Shown here in pieces: positions 1-9,723 of a DNA stretch of 64,000 nucleotides (position 1 is its first letter; each line of letters starts with the position of its first letter). The notes under the pieces were generated by a model. That model was not told where the DNA came from. It saw nothing but the letters and a program-made list of their open reading frames with translations, and did no database searches. The stretch lies in the NCBI GenBank assembly GCA_016721085.1, contig JADKJI010000005.1:62001-126000 (forward strand). Reading direction: 5' to 3'. Made by a program: the position numbers and the translations under genes. The DNA comes from Chitinophagaceae bacterium. Its GTDB lineage: Bacteria > Bacteroidota > Bacteroidia > Chitinophagales > Chitinophagaceae.

Positions 1-212
1 AAGTAATGGAGAAGGAAGAAGATAAGTATATTAAATTTCATTGGTCGCACGCTCCAAAGGAAGAATACTTCGAATTCCGTATAGAAAAATCGGAAGTAAC
101 GAATCTCACGATTCTCGTTATTAAGGATTTTGCTGAAAAAGCGGAGATCAAGGATCAGAGCCAACTTTGGGCTTACCAGGTGAAAGAATTATTTCACCGT
201 TTGGGTAACTAA
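1..212 (+). CDS. START-like domain protein, C-terminal part
   Basis: The reading frame is open from the left edge and ends at 212, so only the last 70 or so residues are visible and the true start lies outside the window. The fragment contains WSHAPKEEYFEFRIEKSEVTN, a sequence I associate with the START-like/SRPBCC small proteins common in Bacteroidota (usually about 130 residues). The function of that family is not established. It converges with the next gene, and the two stop codons overlap by 4 bases. The family assignment rests on memory of similar proteins and is moderate. Confidence 0.6.
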   Translation, partial: VMEKEEDKYIKFHWSHAPKEEYFEFRIEKSEVTNLTILVIKDFAEKAEIKDQSQLWAYQVKELFHRLGN

Positions 213-811
213 TAGCGCAATACGGCATCCACCATTTGATGCTTTTCCTCCAAAATTGTGTCGATATGCTGCCATTGCTGTAATGGTATGCTGCAGGCTA
301 TCTTACAAAATGGCGACTGCTGAATTTTTGCTGAAGCAATAGATTCTAAGGAATTTTCATTCCAATTAGCTGCCTCAAGATCATGCTCCCATTCATTACC
401 GTTAAGGCATATCCGAAAACCAGCATTGTGTAACCGGGAAGCATTTGAAAGAATTGAATCCGCCAATTTCTCCTTATAAATTCCTTTTAAATGAAGGGTG
501 ACAGTAAAGTTGTGTCCCCACCAGAAAAAAGTACGGATAGCCAATACATCCTCCTTACCGAACAACCTCGGGTAATCAAGCATCACATAAGGCAGACCCT
601 GAAAATTTTCGCCTTTTGCAATTTTTGGGTATGTATTCAGTATTTCCGGGAACCTTGTTTTATTATGCTCATAATGGCTTCTGAGGCTATCCGATAAACC
701 ACCAAAAAGGGTGTAGACTTTCTGGATGATATTATTCTTTGTTAAAAGAATGGCTCCATTTTGAACCAACGCTAATTCCTCTGCCGAAAGATGTATTTTT
801 GCCGCGTTCAT
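209..811 (-). CDS. conserved hypothetical protein (200 aa)
   Basis: A 200-residue soluble protein with no signal peptide, membrane segment or motif that I can name. It begins MNAAKIHLSAEELALVQN and contains FFWWGHNFTVTLHLKG, suggesting an alpha/beta fold with a strand-rich centre. Its composition and codon use match its neighbours, and its start lies opposite the LptF/LptG-type gene, so the two are probably read from a shared divergent region. Similar proteins appear to be widespread in Chitinophagaceae, but I do not know a function and propose none. Confidence 0.65.
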   Translation of the reverse strand: MNAAKIHLSAEELALVQNGAILLTKNNIIQKVYTLFGGLSDSLRSHYEHNKTRFPEILNTYPKIAKGENFQGLPYVMLDYPRLFGKEDVLAIRTFFWWGHNFTVTLHLKGIYKEKLADSILSNASRLHNAGFRICLNGNEWEHDLEAANWNENSLESIASAKIQQSPFCKIACSIPLQQWQHIDTILEEKHQMVDAVLRY

Positions 812-849
812 TTTCTAAAGATAGAGACTCAAAACATCCTGCTGAACAT

Positions 850-2364
850 TTGATTAAAAAACTGGACATACTCGTATTAAAGGCTTTCATCGGACCCTTC
901 ATAGCCACCTTTTTTCTCACGTTATTCGTGTTGATCCTCCAGTTCTTTTGGTTATGGATTGATGATTTTGTTGGAAAAGGCATCGATGCCTATACTATTC
1001 TTCGCCTAATTTTATACCTGAGTGCCACACTAGTACCTCTAGCTCTCCCACTGGCAGTTTTACTTTCGTCCATCATGACTTTTGGAAATCTGGGGGAAAC
1101 TTTTGAACTAGTCGCCATCAAATCGGCGGGTATTGGGTTGCTGCGATTCATGCGCCCTTTATTGATTACTGCCGTAATCCTTTCCGGACTTGCTTTTCTA
1201 TTCAACAATAATGTAATTCCGGTTGCCAACCTGAAGATGAAGACCCTTCATACCGACCTGGTGAATAAAAAGCCGGCATTCGATTTAAAAGAAGGACAGT
1301 TCTATAATACCATTCCCGGATACTCGATAAAAGTTGCGAGCAAGCAAAATGACTCTATCCTAAACCAGGTATTGATATATGAGAATAATGGAGGCTTTCA
1401 GGATAATCTTATAGTTGCTGAAAAAGGGGTGATGCGGGTTTCGGCCGACAAACGTTTTCTTGAATTTATTCTGAAAAATGGCTGGAGATATCAGGAAAAG
1501 ACAGACCGCACGCCTGCAAACAGTGAATTCATACGACTAGGCTTCAAGGAGTATAAAAAAGTACTTGATCTCAGTTCGCTGCAACTTAACCTCACTTCTG
1601 ATTCTGTTTTCAAGAACAGATATGAGATGTTAAGTGAAAGGCAATTGACAAAAGCTATCGATTCGCTGGAAAAGAGCCTCTATACATTTGAAAAAAGAAG
1701 CCGGAACGATATAGGAATCTATCTGGCTTTTATGAAATATCTCGATACAGGCTGGACTAAAGTTGCCATTCCGGATACACTTGGGAAAATCAAGCACTTC
1801 AGGGATATATTACCTGATAGTACAAAGATGTTTGTGACCGACCAGGCACTATCGTATGCCAATTCCATCAAAGCTTCGATGGAAGGTTCAGCTATTGAAT
1901 ATGATATTAGGAGGAAGGAGCTGAGGTTGCATCTTATAGAATGGCATAATAAATTCACCATGTCATTGGCAGTATTAGTATTGTTCCTTATAGGCGCTCC
2001 TCTTGGCTCAATAGTTAGAAAAGGAGGAATCGGAACGCCTGTAGTATTTGCAGTCGTATTCTTTGTGATCTTTTTCCTCCTGAATAATTTCGGACGAAAG
2101 TTTGTAAAAGAAGATGTGTTACAACCGGTTGCTGGAATGTGGCTTGCCACTATGGTTTTGGTACCCATCGGATTCTTCCTTACTTATAAAGCACTCCACG
2201 ACTCACAATTGTTCAATAAAGAAGTCTACAGCCGCTTATACAGGAAAGTAGGTGTATTCCTGAAAAAAATTTCGGGGGTAGCTAGAAAAAGGGATAGCCG
2301 GATTGACATTACTCCAACAACCAATGAACAAGTAAGTGTAAATACGGATATCACGGAAAAATAA
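850..2364 (+). CDS. LptF/LptG family lipopolysaccharide export permease
   Basis: An inner-membrane permease of the YjgP/YjgQ (LptF/LptG) family, which with LptB forms the ABC transporter that extracts LPS and passes it to the periplasmic bridge. Four to six hydrophobic segments are visible: two or three near the N-terminus (for example FIGPFIATFFLTLFVLILQF), a large periplasmic middle region, and three near the C-terminus. The open frame reaches back to an ATG at 739, but that overlaps the divergent gene starting at 811. Family members begin just before a KKLDxxxLKxF sequence, so the TTG at 850 fits better. The alternative start adds 37 residues. About 500 residues is slightly long for the family but normal in Bacteroidota. 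Which of LptF or LptG it is cannot be said. Confidence 0.88.
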   Translation: MIKKLDILVLKAFIGPFIATFFLTLFVLILQFFWLWIDDFVGKGIDAYTILRLILYLSATLVPLALPLAVLLSSIMTFGNLGETFELVAIKSAGIGLLRFMRPLLITAVILSGLAFLFNNNVIPVANLKMKTLHTDLVNKKPAFDLKEGQFYNTIPGYSIKVASKQNDSILNQVLIYENNGGFQDNLIVAEKGVMRVSADKRFLEFILKNGWRYQEKTDRTPANSEFIRLGFKEYKKVLDLSSLQLNLTSDSVFKNRYEMLSERQLTKAIDSLEKSLYTFEKRSRNDIGIYLAFMKYLDTGWTKVAIPDTLGKIKHFRDILPDSTKMFVTDQALSYANSIKASMEGSAIEYDIRRKELRLHLIEWHNKFTMSLAVLVLFLIGAPLGSIVRKGGIGTPVVFAVVFFVIFFLLNNFGRKFVKEDVLQPVAGMWLATMVLVPIGFFLTYKALHDSQLFNKEVYSRLYRKVGVFLKKISGVARKRDSRIDITPTTNEQVSVNTDITEK

Positions 2365-2556
2365 TATTCGGACACATTCCATAGAAATGGGGGACCAGCA
2401 TTGCGGATGTATTTTGAAGTTTAAACATAACTCGCTAACAGACAGACACTAAGAATATAAATTATTTATACCTTCTCGTTAGCAATTACAAAGAAATCTA
2501 CGAATTCCATTCCCAGTCGGGGAAAACATGACGCATTCTGAATTATTTCAAAAATC

Positions 2557-2593
2557 ACCCAAAAAGGGTATAGGCCAAATACTCAAAATGAGT
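2557..2593. promoter_or_regulatory. two tandem operator-like palindromes
   Basis: In the 460-base gap before the first surface-protein gene there are two similar short palindromes: ACCC-AAAAA-GGGT at 2557-2569 and ACTCA-AAA-TGAGT at 2581-2593. Their centres are 24 bases apart, a little over two helical turns, as expected for paired dimer sites. They lie about 240-270 bases upstream of the ATG. The binding protein is unknown. The rest of the gap (2365-2827) is AT-rich and shows no gene. Confidence 0.4.
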
Positions 2594-2836
2594 CATTTTA
2601 GCCTTACATTTGGTTACGCAACAATAATCCGCTTACTCATTGAAATCACCCGTTTGCTAAATACAGTATAATCGCTGTAAACGGTTGCACTAAATTGCCG
2701 TAACTGATCATTCCAATCCTAAGTCATTCCTCCCTAACAATCCATTCTTTGTAGAACGGCATGAATAATCAGCTGCAAGCTGTTATCATGATCTGGTACA
2801 GACCTTATTCTTTGTTCAATTAATAAAATGAGTTAC

Positions 2837-4402
2837 ATGAAACGAAACTATCTGCTGTTACTCCTCAGCTTACTTTCAGTAAGTTCTTTTGCGCAGTTAA
2901 CCGTTCAATCAGGCGCTACCTTTTTTATTCAGAGCGGAGCCACTGTAACTGTACAGGGTGATGTTACGAGTAATGCTGATATTCAGGGATCAGGTGCTTT
3001 GCTTATGAAAGGAAGTGCTTTGCAAACTATCAACCTGAATGGTTTCAGTGTACAAAATCTACAAATCGACAATGCAGCGAATATATCCCTTGGTGGAGCT
3101 GCAACAGTCGGAACTTCTCTCGCATTTACGACTGGTAAAGTGTCGTTGAATGGTTTCGACCTTTCTATCGGTTCTGCTGCATCAATTACAGGTGCCGACA
3201 ATACTAAATTCGTAGTAACTAACAGTACAGGCCGTTTAGTAAAGAATGCTTTAAGTACAACTCCATTTACATATCCCGTAGGATTTGATGGCAGTTCATA
3301 TAATCCCACTTCTATAACTCAAAACGGAACTTCTGATGATATCGGGGTACGTTGTTTGCAAAATGCATTAACCACAGGAGCAACCGGTGCTGCTTTTGTA
3401 AAAGAAGTTGTTGATGCCAGTTGGTCAATCACAGAAGCAGTTGCCGGTGGAAGTAATTTAAGTATCACTTCTACCTGGAATGCAGGTGATGAGTTACCAG
3501 GATTCAACAGGGCTAAGACTGGTATATCTTATTTTGATGGTATTGGCTGGGATTTGACCAATGCAAATGTTGCTGCTGCAACAGGTACGGGACCTTATTC
3601 AATAACAAGATCAAGTGTAAGAAATCTGGGTGTATTTGCAGTTGGAGGAAGACCTATATTTAACTCTTAAATTTTCTCCAAAAATATATTTGCAAGCAGC
3701 ATATACAGGCAGGATTAATGCCGATGGATTACGCAGCGGCAAGTTTAATTCACTTACTGAACCATATTCACTCTATCCAATTTTACTAATTTACCAACTG
3801 GCAAGTGGTGGTGGAGAAACAATTCCATCTAGCATTCTGGCTTCAACAGGTACAGGAAATGATATAGTTGATTGGGGATTTGCTCAATTACATCGTACTT
3901 CAGATGGAGCTGTAATATTAACAAGAGCTGTATTAATCAAAGAGATGGTGATTGGGTAGATGTTGATGGTACAAATACAAAAATAAATTCATCAATTTTG
4001 CAGGAGAAGTCGCTGGAATTATTATGTTTCTTTACGACATAGAAATCACTTGGTGCAAGGAACTGCAACTTCCTTGCTTTATCAAGGACAACTACTCCAA
4101 CATGATTTCACTACAAACATATCAACAGTCTTTGCTGGCGTTGTTGCAAATGATCCAATGGCCACCATCAGCGCTGGTGTTTTTGGACTTTATGGGGAAC
4201 GCAAATGCAAATAGTGATGCTGCTTCAAGAAGAACAGGATCTGCAGCTATAAATGATTATTCTTTATTTCTGGCTTATTTAGGTAGTAATACAGTTGTAT
4301 CAGGAGTTTACAGAAGAGAAGACTTTAATATGGATGGTTCTGTAAGAAGAACAGGATCAGCAGCCGTAAATGACTATTCTAGAAACTCCTTGCAGTGCTT
4401 GA
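2837..4402 (+). pseudogene. secreted surface protein with dockerin-like repeats, frame broken several times
   Basis: Starts with a signal peptide (MKRNYLLLLLSLLSVSSFAQ, ATG at 2837; an ATG at 2828 is also in frame). The intact part to 3670 is a strand-rich domain of 278 residues. Homologous-looking sequence then continues across at least four frame changes near 3660, 3945, 4010 and 4190, and a fifth near 4380. Reading across them gives an SPKIYLQAAYTG segment, then GETIPSSIL, DWGFAQL, YYVSLRHRNHL, and two calcium-binding-like repeats (DxNxDGxV...NDYS) at about 4196-4270 and 4318-4380. This order is typical of large Bacteroidota surface proteins. No sorting domain follows. Either a decayed gene or a sequence carrying uncorrected indels. 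Confidence 0.6.
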
Positions 4403-4456
4403 GCATCATCTATAATTTCACACCCAGCATTTTAATTTTGTTAAATTTTTTTGTTT

Positions 4457-5495
4457 ATGAAATTGAATTCTACCTCAAAGCGTCTTTTTTGTAGTTGTGT
4501 TTTTGCATTGTCGAGCCTTTTTGCATTAAGCCAACCAGTGGTATCAAAAGGATTTCAGGCAAACATCAGCTATTCCGGGAATACTGTTAGCTTTAGAATA
4601 AAGCCGGCTGCTACAGTTACAACAGGTTTCTCAACAATTGAATTTAACGTAAGGGTACCCAAATACAGCTCCTGCATTTACTTGGGGAACTATTAATTAA
4701 GAACCCAACCAATTTCCCAGGATTAGGGATTCAATCACACTGCAAACAACAGTAGGTTCTCCAGAGACTGTTCATTATTTCTCACCACGGCTGCTTCCAG
4801 GTACAACTCCGGCAAACTATACCGCAGGAACCCCTTATGAAGTTTTTAATAATACAGACTTCATCCAAGCACCTGCAACATTCAGGTTTACAATTAGCAC
4901 ATTGATGAAGATCCTATCTGATTTCTGGCTTGCTAAAACTGATCTTTTAGGTGGAGATGCGAGAGCACAATCATCTACAAGTGTATTCTTACCTGATGCA
5001 ATGTTCTTCCCTAATACAACAGTCGCTGCTGGTCCAGTTTATTTTTCTGATTTGACAAACATACTGACTCCAGCTTTTTTTCAGGATTTCAATGTCAATA
5101 AACAAGGAACTTCTAGTGCTATGCTTACCTGGACTACAAGTCAGGAACAAGATGTTAGTCATTTCATAATTGAAAAAAGCTACTCACAAACCTCTGGGAT
5201 TCGTTCTATACGTTTCAGTTCTTTTGGAGAGAAAGAAATCACTATCTACCCAAACCCAGTTAAAGATGGTTTCAATATCAGCATTCCAGTGTTGAATCCA
5301 CAAAACAAAAAAATTCGCCTTAATCTGGTAAATCAAACAGGGCAATTATTACACGCACGTGAAATAGCTGCAGCTTCTGCCAGCAATTACTACTACGACA
5401 TCAAAACACCAGGTGTTATTGCCGGAGAATATATGCTCCAGATAATAATGGATGGTGAATTGCTCGATACTAAAAAGATTATCGTTCAACGATAA
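4457..5495 (+). pseudogene. secreted protein with type IX C-terminal sorting domain, frame broken
   Basis: Begins with a signal peptide (ATG 4457, MKLNSTSKRLFCSCVFALSS, ending near ALSQ). The first frame stops at 4696, but coding sense continues in other frames as NTAPAFTWGTIN, then VHYFSPRLLPGTTPANY, and then an open frame 4902-5495. The end carries a clear Por-secretion-system sorting domain: ITIYPNPVKDGFNISIP, a middle strand region, and a final KKIIVQR. Just before it, the FIIEKS segment jumps to YSQTSGIRSIRF without the roughly 30-40 residues normally found between them, so an internal deletion is likely. It lies 50 bases after the preceding surface gene. Decay and sequencing error are both possible. 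Confidence 0.6.
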
Positions 5496-5549
5496 GAACT
5501 CATTCTATTAACCATTAGAACCTTTCTGACCGATTTTCTTCATGCACAC

Positions 5550-5596
5550 ACCTTTGTTGCGAAAGCCTTCGGGCCGGAAACAGCAAAGGTTTTTTT
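5550..5596 (+). terminator. rho-independent terminator after the sorting-domain gene
   Basis: Arms ACCTTTGTTG (5550-5559) and CAGCAAAGGT (5581-5590) pair with one G-U, and a run of T follows at once. It is 55 bases downstream of the stop codon at 5495. Confidence 0.7.
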
Positions 5597-5661
5597 ATGC
5601 CCTTTTGTTTAACTCATTACTCCCGTCAAAATGATTTACTTTTGTCGCTAAAGCGCCCCAT

Positions 5662-6659
5662 TTGACTAAGCAGAATGAAAACCTTCGTATCCAGCGCTGG
5701 GTAGTACTTACAGCCACCCTTCTGTTCATCATTAAAGTAGCTGCTTACTGGCTAACCCAATCAGTAGCCATTCTTACAGATGCCCTTGAAAGTACAGTCA
5801 ACGTAGTTGCCGGTTTCATTGGATGGTACAGCCTATATGTTGCCGCTAAACCAAAAGATATAGATCATCCATATGGTCACGGTAAAGCTGAATTCCTATC
5901 CGCAGCTGTTGAAGGCACCCTCATCATCATCGCCGGATTCATCATCATATACGAATCAATCAATAATTACCTGCACCCTCACGAACTAAAACAGCTCGAT
6001 TGGGGTATATTACTGGTGGCAGTTACAGCCGCGATTAATTTCATAGTTGGTTATATAAGCATCAAAAGAGGAAGAAAGAATAATTCACTTGCCCTTATTG
6101 CGAGTGGTAAACATCTGCAATCTGATACTTATTCTACAATGGGATTGATTGCAGGATTGGCCCTGATCTATTTTACACATCTTGCCTGGCTCGACAGTGT
6201 GGTGGCAGGACTTTTCGCTTTCTTCATCATTTACACAGGCTATAAGATCTTGCGCAGCTCTATTGCTGGAATAATGGATGAAGCCGATATTGAACTGATG
6301 AAAAACATGGTTTCCATCCTAAATAAGGAAAGAAGGGAAAACTGGATCGACCTTCACAATCTTCGTGTAATTAAATATGGGGACAATTACATATTGATTG
6401 CCACCTTACTGTTCCCTGGTATCTGAATGTTCATGAAGCCCATCAGGAAATTGACGCGCTCAGTTCGCTTATCAGGAACCAGTTTGGAGATAGTATTGAA
6501 TTATTCGTTCACTCAGATGGTTGTCTCGATTTCTCATGCAGCATCTGCACCAAACAAAATTGCGATGTACGAAAGAAACCTTTTGAAAAGAAAATTGACT
6601 GGACAGCTACCAATATCCTGGCCGATCAAAAACACCGCATAACCACCGTCACCACCTGA
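5662..6659 (+). CDS. cation diffusion facilitator transporter, one frameshift
   Basis: A CDF-family metal/proton antiporter of the inner membrane, probably exporting a divalent metal. The N-terminal part has about six membrane segments, the HPYGHGKAEF loop after the second or third, and the HLQSD motif (HxxxD metal site) in a later helix. The frame stops at 6424, but a change by one base near 6414-6416, where FPW needs one more C in a run of three, restores WYLNVHEAHQEIDALSSL and a cysteine-rich tail (CLDFSCSICTKQNC) to a stop at 6657-6659. So the full protein is about 332 residues with a cytoplasmic C-terminal domain. The start is TTG at 5662 (MTKQNENLRIQ). A TACTTTTG box at 5637-5644 resembles the Bacteroidota minus-7 element. 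Confidence 0.8.
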
Positions 6660-6715
6660 TATAATAAAACGTCCTAAATTCGCTATCATAATTAACATCA
6701 TAAAACCGATTGGTC

Positions 6716-8080
6716 ATGAAAGAATGGAAAGCCTATCAGGAACAGCATAAGGACCGATTCCTGAACGAACTACTCGACTTATTACGGATACCAAGCATCA
6801 GTGCCAGAACTGAACATAGCGACGATATGAAGCGCTGCGCTGAAGCCGTAAAAGAAAGCCTGTTGAAAGCTGGTGCCGATAAAGCAACTATCTACCCTAC
6901 TGATGGACATCCGATAGTTTATGGCGAAAAAATGATTGATCCTGCACTACCTACTGTATTAGTTTATGGCCACTACGATGTACAACCGCCCGATCCATTA
7001 GAACTCTGGAATAGCGGTCCTTTCGATCCATTGATAAAAGATGGCAAGATCTACGCTCGTGGTAGTTGTGATGATAAGGGACAATTCTATATGCATGTAA
7101 AGGCATTGGAAATAATGGTGCAGACCAATTCCCTCCAAACAAATATCAAGTTCTGTATTGAAGGTGAAGAAGAGATCGGCTCTCCACACCTCGCAAAATT
7201 CGTTGCCAGCCAGAAAGAATTATTGAAAGCAGATGTGATATTGATTAGCGATACTGCCATGATCAGCATGGACACTCCATCTATCGACATAGGTGTTCGT
7301 GGATTAAGTTATATAGAAGTGGAAGTGACTGGACCTAACCGCGATTTGCATAGTGGTGTGTATGGTGGAGCCGTTGCTAACCCAATCACCATGCTGGCGA
7401 AAATGATCGCTTCCTGTCATGATGAGAATAACCATATCACCATTCCGGGTTTTTATGATGATGTAGTTGAATCTACCCCAGCTGAACGCGAAAAGATGGC
7501 ACAGGCTCCATTCAGCGAAGAAGAATATATGAAGGACCTTGGCACTACCGCCCTATGGGGTGAAACAGGATATACTACCAATGAACGTACAGGTATTCGT
7601 CCAACCCTCGAACTGAATGGAATTTGGGGTGGATATATTGGGGAAGGTTCTAAAACAGTGCTGCCTTCAAAAGCAACAGCAAAAATTTCAGCACGCCTTG
7701 TTCCTAACCAATCTTCAGTAAAAATCACAGAGAAATTGCTGGCTTATTTCAAAAGCATCGCTCCGGCTGGTGTAACCGTAAAAGCACAGGAACATCATGG
7801 CGGAGAACCTTATATGACACCGATAGATTCCAAAGCCTATCAGGCAGCAGCAGCCGCTATCAAGGAAACTTTCGGCAAAGACCCGATTCCGGTAAGAGGT
7901 GGTGGAAGTATCCCTATCTGCTCCCTTTTCGAAAAGGAACTGGGTATCAAGATCGTATTCATGGGCTTCGGTCTCGATAGCGATAACCTCCACTCTCCCA
8001 ATGAGAAATACGACATTTTCAATTTCTATAAGGGGATTGAGACGATACCGTATTTTCATAAGCACTTTGCGAAAAAGTAG
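6716..8080 (+). CDS. M20 family dipeptidase
   Basis: A zinc-dependent dipeptidase or aminoacyl peptidase of family M20 (the group that includes CNDP-like dipeptidases). The metal and catalytic motifs are in order: VLVYGHYDVQPP (His and Asp), GRGSCDDKG-like segment ARGSCDDKGQ with the bridging Asp, and EGEEEIGS with the general-base Glu. The C-terminal VFMGFGLDSDNLHSPNE supplies the last His. A dimerisation domain (about residues 205-360) interrupts the catalytic domain. Length of 454 residues is normal. No signal peptide, so cytoplasmic. The frame extends to a TTG at 6710, but the ATG at 6716 is the more natural start. Confidence 0.9.
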   Translation: MKEWKAYQEQHKDRFLNELLDLLRIPSISARTEHSDDMKRCAEAVKESLLKAGADKATIYPTDGHPIVYGEKMIDPALPTVLVYGHYDVQPPDPLELWNSGPFDPLIKDGKIYARGSCDDKGQFYMHVKALEIMVQTNSLQTNIKFCIEGEEEIGSPHLAKFVASQKELLKADVILISDTAMISMDTPSIDIGVRGLSYIEVEVTGPNRDLHSGVYGGAVANPITMLAKMIASCHDENNHITIPGFYDDVVESTPAEREKMAQAPFSEEEYMKDLGTTALWGETGYTTNERTGIRPTLELNGIWGGYIGEGSKTVLPSKATAKISARLVPNQSSVKITEKLLAYFKSIAPAGVTVKAQEHHGGEPYMTPIDSKAYQAAAAAIKETFGKDPIPVRGGGSIPICSLFEKELGIKIVFMGFGLDSDNLHSPNEKYDIFNFYKGIETIPYFHKHFAKK

Positions 8081-8110
8081 TAGTAAGTAGAGTTATAAGT
8101 AGTAAGTTGT

Positions 8111-8182
8111 AAGTAATAAGTAAACAGCCAGACCCTGTAGTGAAAATATCATTATTAGGTTCTGGCTGTTTACTTATTACTT
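8111..8182. repeat. intergenic inverted repeat of the AAGTAATAAGTA family
   Basis: A perfect 22-base stem joins 8111-8132 with 8161-8182 around a 28-base loop. The sequence on both sides (8083-8110 and 8183-8202) is made of GTAAGT/AATAAGT-type words, which return in one orientation at 51451-51488. There is no T run directly after the stem, so it is more like a dispersed repeat than a classical terminator, though it could end transcription of the dipeptidase gene. Confidence 0.7.
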
Positions 8183-8271
8183 ACTACTGATTACTTACAA
8201 CTTCCCCCCGGATTCACATTTCCTCCCCCACCCTCCCTCTCTTTCCCTACTTTAGCTGAAAGAACCTTTCT

Positions 8272-9708
8272 ATGCGATATCTTCTTTCAGTAATGCTCCT
8301 CTTTTCGTTACATCTTTTTGTAAATGGACAAACAGGGAAAACTATATTCAATAGCCAAAAGACATTTACAATCGATGGGAAAATAATCAATTATATCCCT
8401 AATGATAGTAATGGGTTTATTAGTTTTCGGACGTACAGGATTGACGGAAGAAGTAAGGACACGGCCTTCGCCATCAATCGCAATGGCTGTTTCAAAATCA
8501 CATTATTCCAGCCATTTGCCGGAGATATAGGATTCATTTATTATGACGATTACACAGAAATATATGCTTCGCCAGGAGAGTATATTACATTGACCATTGA
8601 TGAAAACAAATGGAAAACACATTCTAATCTGGGAAAGGCTATGAAAGTGACGGGCCCCTCTTCGCTGATAAGCATGCAGATGTGGCCATTTCGCGAGTAT
8701 AAAGATGCCCATCCTTTAGAAATAAATCCAGACAATGCAGAAGATAAGATAACTGAGCCTGAGTATGTAAAACAGAAACAAATTGAAATGAAAGCGGAGC
8801 TGGAAAGACTTCAGAAATACGCTAAAGAATATAAGACACCGGAAGCATTTATAACATGGGCTAAGAATGACATCATATATTATTCTGCCTTTAGCACTTG
8901 CTTTACGCTTTTATCTTCCAAAAGAGACTTCAATCGTCATGACAGCACATTAGTAAATTATTTCAGGAACATACCACTTAACTCATCTACAGCCATACAT
9001 AATTCGAAGTACTACATGTATATGGAAATGATAACTGGTGGTTTAGAAATAACAGTAAACGTAAATTCCATTTACGAAAAAGAAAAAAAGGAAAATGGAT
9101 TAAATGCCATGCCATTATATATGAGTTTGATTGAAAAATATGGTAGCGGAAGAGCCAAAGACTTGATGTTTTATAATATTGCTACTGGCGCTTCTTTACC
9201 AAGAATTGAACCTTATAAGAATGCAATTGAAAAAAAGATAACAGATAGTTATATCAGAAATGAATACTTGAAATCCTTAAACTCTAAAGAAAAACCTTTT
9301 CAGTCTTTTAACATCATTGCTAAAATAAAGGCACAAAGCAAGGATAGTCTTATAATCAAAAGACTGCTTGATATTCTGGATAAATACAAAGACCGTTATG
9401 TTTTTATTGATTTCTGGGGATCATGGTGTGCTCCTTGCATGGGAGAGATGCCTCATTATCCTGAATTGATGACACAAGTAAATGATTTGCCTGTTTCATT
9501 CTTGTTTATGTCGGCAGATACGCCACAAGAAAAAGTTGACAAGATAAAAATTCTTAATAATGCATTCGGCTTTCACTCATACCCAAGTCATTTTCTTCTG
9601 GCCCCAGGCTCAATAACTGCCAATATGAAATTGGGAGGTATCTTATCTGGTGATGGGTTAGGTGCTCATGCTCAGAAGAGGATAAGGGATGCGGTTGTTA
9701 GTAAGTGA
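8272..9708 (+). CDS. TlpA-like thioredoxin-fold protein
   Basis: A secreted or periplasmic thiol-disulfide protein. A signal peptide (MRYLLSVMLLFSLHLFVNGQ) is followed by a strand-rich N-terminal domain of about 100 residues like those preceding thioredoxin domains in many Bacteroidota proteins, then a helical linker region, and a TlpA/ResA-type thioredoxin domain from about residue 355 with the active site WGSWCAPCMGEMP. The ending is shorter than usual and lacks an obvious cis-Pro TPT, but has SYPSHFLL in its place. It probably reduces or isomerises disulfides in exported proteins; the substrate is unknown. It stands alone between repeat-rich gaps. Confidence 0.85.
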   Translation: MRYLLSVMLLFSLHLFVNGQTGKTIFNSQKTFTIDGKIINYIPNDSNGFISFRTYRIDGRSKDTAFAINRNGCFKITLFQPFAGDIGFIYYDDYTEIYASPGEYITLTIDENKWKTHSNLGKAMKVTGPSSLISMQMWPFREYKDAHPLEINPDNAEDKITEPEYVKQKQIEMKAELERLQKYAKEYKTPEAFITWAKNDIIYYSAFSTCFTLLSSKRDFNRHDSTLVNYFRNIPLNSSTAIHNSKYYMYMEMITGGLEITVNVNSIYEKEKKENGLNAMPLYMSLIEKYGSGRAKDLMFYNIATGASLPRIEPYKNAIEKKITDSYIRNEYLKSLNSKEKPFQSFNIIAKIKAQSKDSLIIKRLLDILDKYKDRYVFIDFWGSWCAPCMGEMPHYPELMTQVNDLPVSFLFMSADTPQEKVDKIKILNNAFGFHSYPSHFLLAPGSITANMKLGGILSGDGLGAHAQKRIRDAVVSK

Positions 9709-9723
9709 GGCTTGTTGCGGAAT

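Noticed and set aside
491..697. Open frame of 68 residues on the plus strand
   Set aside because: It lies wholly inside the gene at 209-811 on the other strand and shows no protein-like pattern.
1719..2168. Open frame of 149 residues on the minus strand
   Set aside because: Antisense to the LptF/LptG-type permease; composition mirrors the complementary hydrophobic codons.
4451..4696. Separate small secreted protein of 81 residues
   Set aside because: Its end is a frameshift product; the sequence continues in other frames to the sorting domain at 5495, so it was treated as the start of that gene.
6427..6642. Separate 71-residue gene after the cation transporter
   Set aside because: In the adjacent frame the same bases encode the normal CDF tail, so this is an artefact of the frameshift near 6415.
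7453..8065. Several minus-strand frames of 60-116 residues
   Set aside because: They overlap the M20 dipeptidase and match no family.
8111..8182. CRISPR-like repeat
   Set aside because: Only one inverted pair is present; there are no regularly spaced direct repeats, and no cas gene is in the window.
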